Assembly (NCBI GenBank): GCA_910589555.1
Contig: CAJUTE010000005.1
Coordinates: forward strand, 1-64,000
Source: an uncultured Muribaculum sp.
GTDB lineage: Bacteria; Bacteroidota; Bacteroidia; Bacteroidales; Muribaculaceae
Length of the DNA stretch: 64,000 bases
Direction: 5' to 3'
The number at the start of each line of letters is the position of its first letter. Within the stretch, counting starts at the first letter, position 1. This document shows positions 63,131 through 64,000 of the stretch, one piece after another. The position numbers and the translations under genes were made by a program. The notes under the pieces were generated by a model, which worked only from the letters and a program-made list of their open reading frames with translations, was not told the DNA's origin and did not search any database.

Positions 63131-63403
63131 TCAGGGGTTATAAAGATCACGGTTATAAAATGACATTATCTCCATCGATTGACGCAACGCCTCGGCTGCC
63201 GGAGAAGAGCTGTCGAGTGACACCGCGCGATTATAATCGCTTATAGCCTCACGCTTTCTTCCAAGCCGCCAATGCAGCTTCCCGCGCTCAAAATAAGCTT
63301 CCGCATCATCGGAATCAGCTGAAATCATCTGATTTAGCTCAACAATAGCCCCTTCTAAATCATTATTCTTAATAAGAGAGTTTATTTTGTCGGATAATTC
63401 CAT
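63131..63403 (-). CDS. Small TPR protein
   Basis: A 90-residue protein from the ATG at 63403 (MELSDKINSLI). Two tetratricopeptide units are visible (NDLEGAIVELNQMISADSDDAEAYFERG and LHWRLGRKREAISDYNRAVSLDS; key YFERGKLHWRLG). The longer open frame would run into the divergent phosphatase gene and is rejected. First gene of the cobQ-cobD-cbiB operon; a protein-interaction role is likely but unknown. Confidence 0.8.
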   Translation of the reverse strand: MELSDKINSLIKNNDLEGAIVELNQMISADSDDAEAYFERGKLHWRLGRKREAISDYNRAVSLDSSSPAAEALRQSMEIMSFYNRDLYNP

Positions 63404-63412
63404 AATTATTCT

Positions 63413-63435
63413 TACTTTTGACAACACAAATTTAA
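63413..63435. promoter_or_regulatory. Overlapping divergent promoters in a 38-bp gap
   Basis: The plus strand has TACTTTTG at 63413-63420, upstream of the phosphatase ATG at 63442. The minus strand has TAAATTTG at 63435-63428, upstream of the TPR ATG at 63403. The two -7 boxes face each other, so the transcription start sites nearly coincide and each polymerase would block the other. The expected -33 elements would lie inside the opposite genes; none at exact spacing was found. Confidence 0.5.
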
Positions 63436-63441
63436 CTACTA

Positions 63442-64000
63442 TGTCACGAATTACCTCGCTTCTGTCAGGATTATTTTTAATATCGGCTCCTGCCTTTGCC
63501 TCACAACCGATGACCACATCATTCAACTCGACACAATGCGAGGGTAGCGCCACCCCCTATCCGATTCCGTCGGAAATCATAGCCTACCCCGACTCATTGA
63601 AGCCGATAATGATCAATCATGTGAGCCGCCACGGGGCTCGATTCCCTTCATCGGCAAAGCGCACTACCGAGATGAGGCTGGCGCTGATGCACGCCGACTC
63701 GATAGGAACAATCACTGACAAAGGACGGCAATTCCTCGACATTGTGAACCTCATCATGGACAAAAGCAAAAATCAGTGGGGAGCACTCGACTCACTCGGA
63801 ATGGCGGAACAGCGCGGAATAGCCGCACGAATGTACACCTCCTATCCGCAACTCTTTGACAACGCTACTGTCCACGCCCTATCATCCTACGCTCCGCGAT
63901 GCATTATGAGCATGTACTCGTTCACCCATCAGTTGGCGCGCATGAACAATCACATCAAGATCTACACATCGTCAGGGCGACAGAATTCGCCACTCATGCG
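63442..64000 (+). CDS. Histidine-type acid phosphatase, MINPP/phytase-like (5' part)
   Basis: A gene that runs off the window end; 186 residues are visible. Signal peptide about 1-20 (ends AFA), then MINHVSRHGARFPSS with the RHGxRxP catalytic motif at 63-69 in the context of branch-2 histidine phosphatases. These include multiple inositol polyphosphate phosphatases and phytases of gut Bacteroidetes. The HD/HAE proton-donor motif would lie beyond the window. It is divergent from the TPR-cob operon. Confidence 0.85.

Overview
The window is a stretch of chromosome from a gut Bacteroidota of the order Bacteroidales, most likely family Muribaculaceae (S24-7). This rests on gene content: RagA/SusC-like and OMP_b-brl outer-membrane proteins, GLPGLI proteins, a Cbp1-type adhesin, DUF4924, DUF5606, DUF1573, FISUMP-type lipoproteins and MeaB. 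Several start regions also carry the Bacteroidetes promoter form TTTG-N19/20-TAnnTTTG instead of Shine-Dalgarno sites. No tRNA, rRNA operon, insertion sequence, prophage or CRISPR array was seen. Family names are from recognition of the protein sequences, not from a database search.

Layout. 1-940 is a gene-free mosaic of short palindromes and repeats. 941-3482 holds ftsH and rsfS (minus). 3632-6964 is an outer-membrane receptor preceded by a membrane-anchored TPR/HTH lipoprotein (minus). 7101-14459 has a DUF3861 protein, a PagL-like lipid A deacylase and a five-gene MacAB/TolC-type efflux operon (plus). 14481-14840 is a terminator followed by an apparently unannotated, highly structured RNA. 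14905-19623 is a five-gene envelope operon (LysM, Cbp1-like adhesin, LysM, Ig-like, FISUMP lipoprotein). 19698-19952 is a composite hairpin repeat. 19984-24217 is a minus operon (Yip1-like, smpB, a lipoprotein of unknown function, a large periplasmic protein). 24332-27272 has a DUF5606 protein and a GH3 beta-glucosidase. 27364-33123 is a GLPGLI/TonB-receptor locus. 33242-37131 holds a DUF1016 nuclease and mutS2. 37318-47621 is mostly housekeeping (OmpA, YhcH, pheT, yebC, an MscS channel, TIGR02757, two DUF1573 proteins, meaB, DUF4924). 47644-52206 is a 1520-residue TamB.

52300-58380 is a tight plus operon: tsaD, cinA, a class A beta-lactamase, cobU, cobT, cobS, cobC. 58471-59229 is a secreted protein with its own strong promoter. 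59431-59691 is a second composite repeat in opposite orientation. 59740-63403 is a minus operon (TPR, cobQ, cobD, cbiB), and the window ends inside a histidine acid phosphatase. The two cob blocks together make the late steps of cobalamin assembly (cobyric acid or cobinamide to cobalamin), and MeaB is the chaperone of a B12-dependent mutase; no corrin-ring genes are present here.

The most unusual material is non-coding. A roughly 255-260 bp multi-hairpin element occurs in two nearly full copies and one partial copy, each next to 3' ends of genes. It contains small hairpins that keep a TTTCA loop while their stem sequences change with pairing preserved. A separate ~250 nt rod-shaped RNA at 14589-14840 is a candidate 6S-like RNA.
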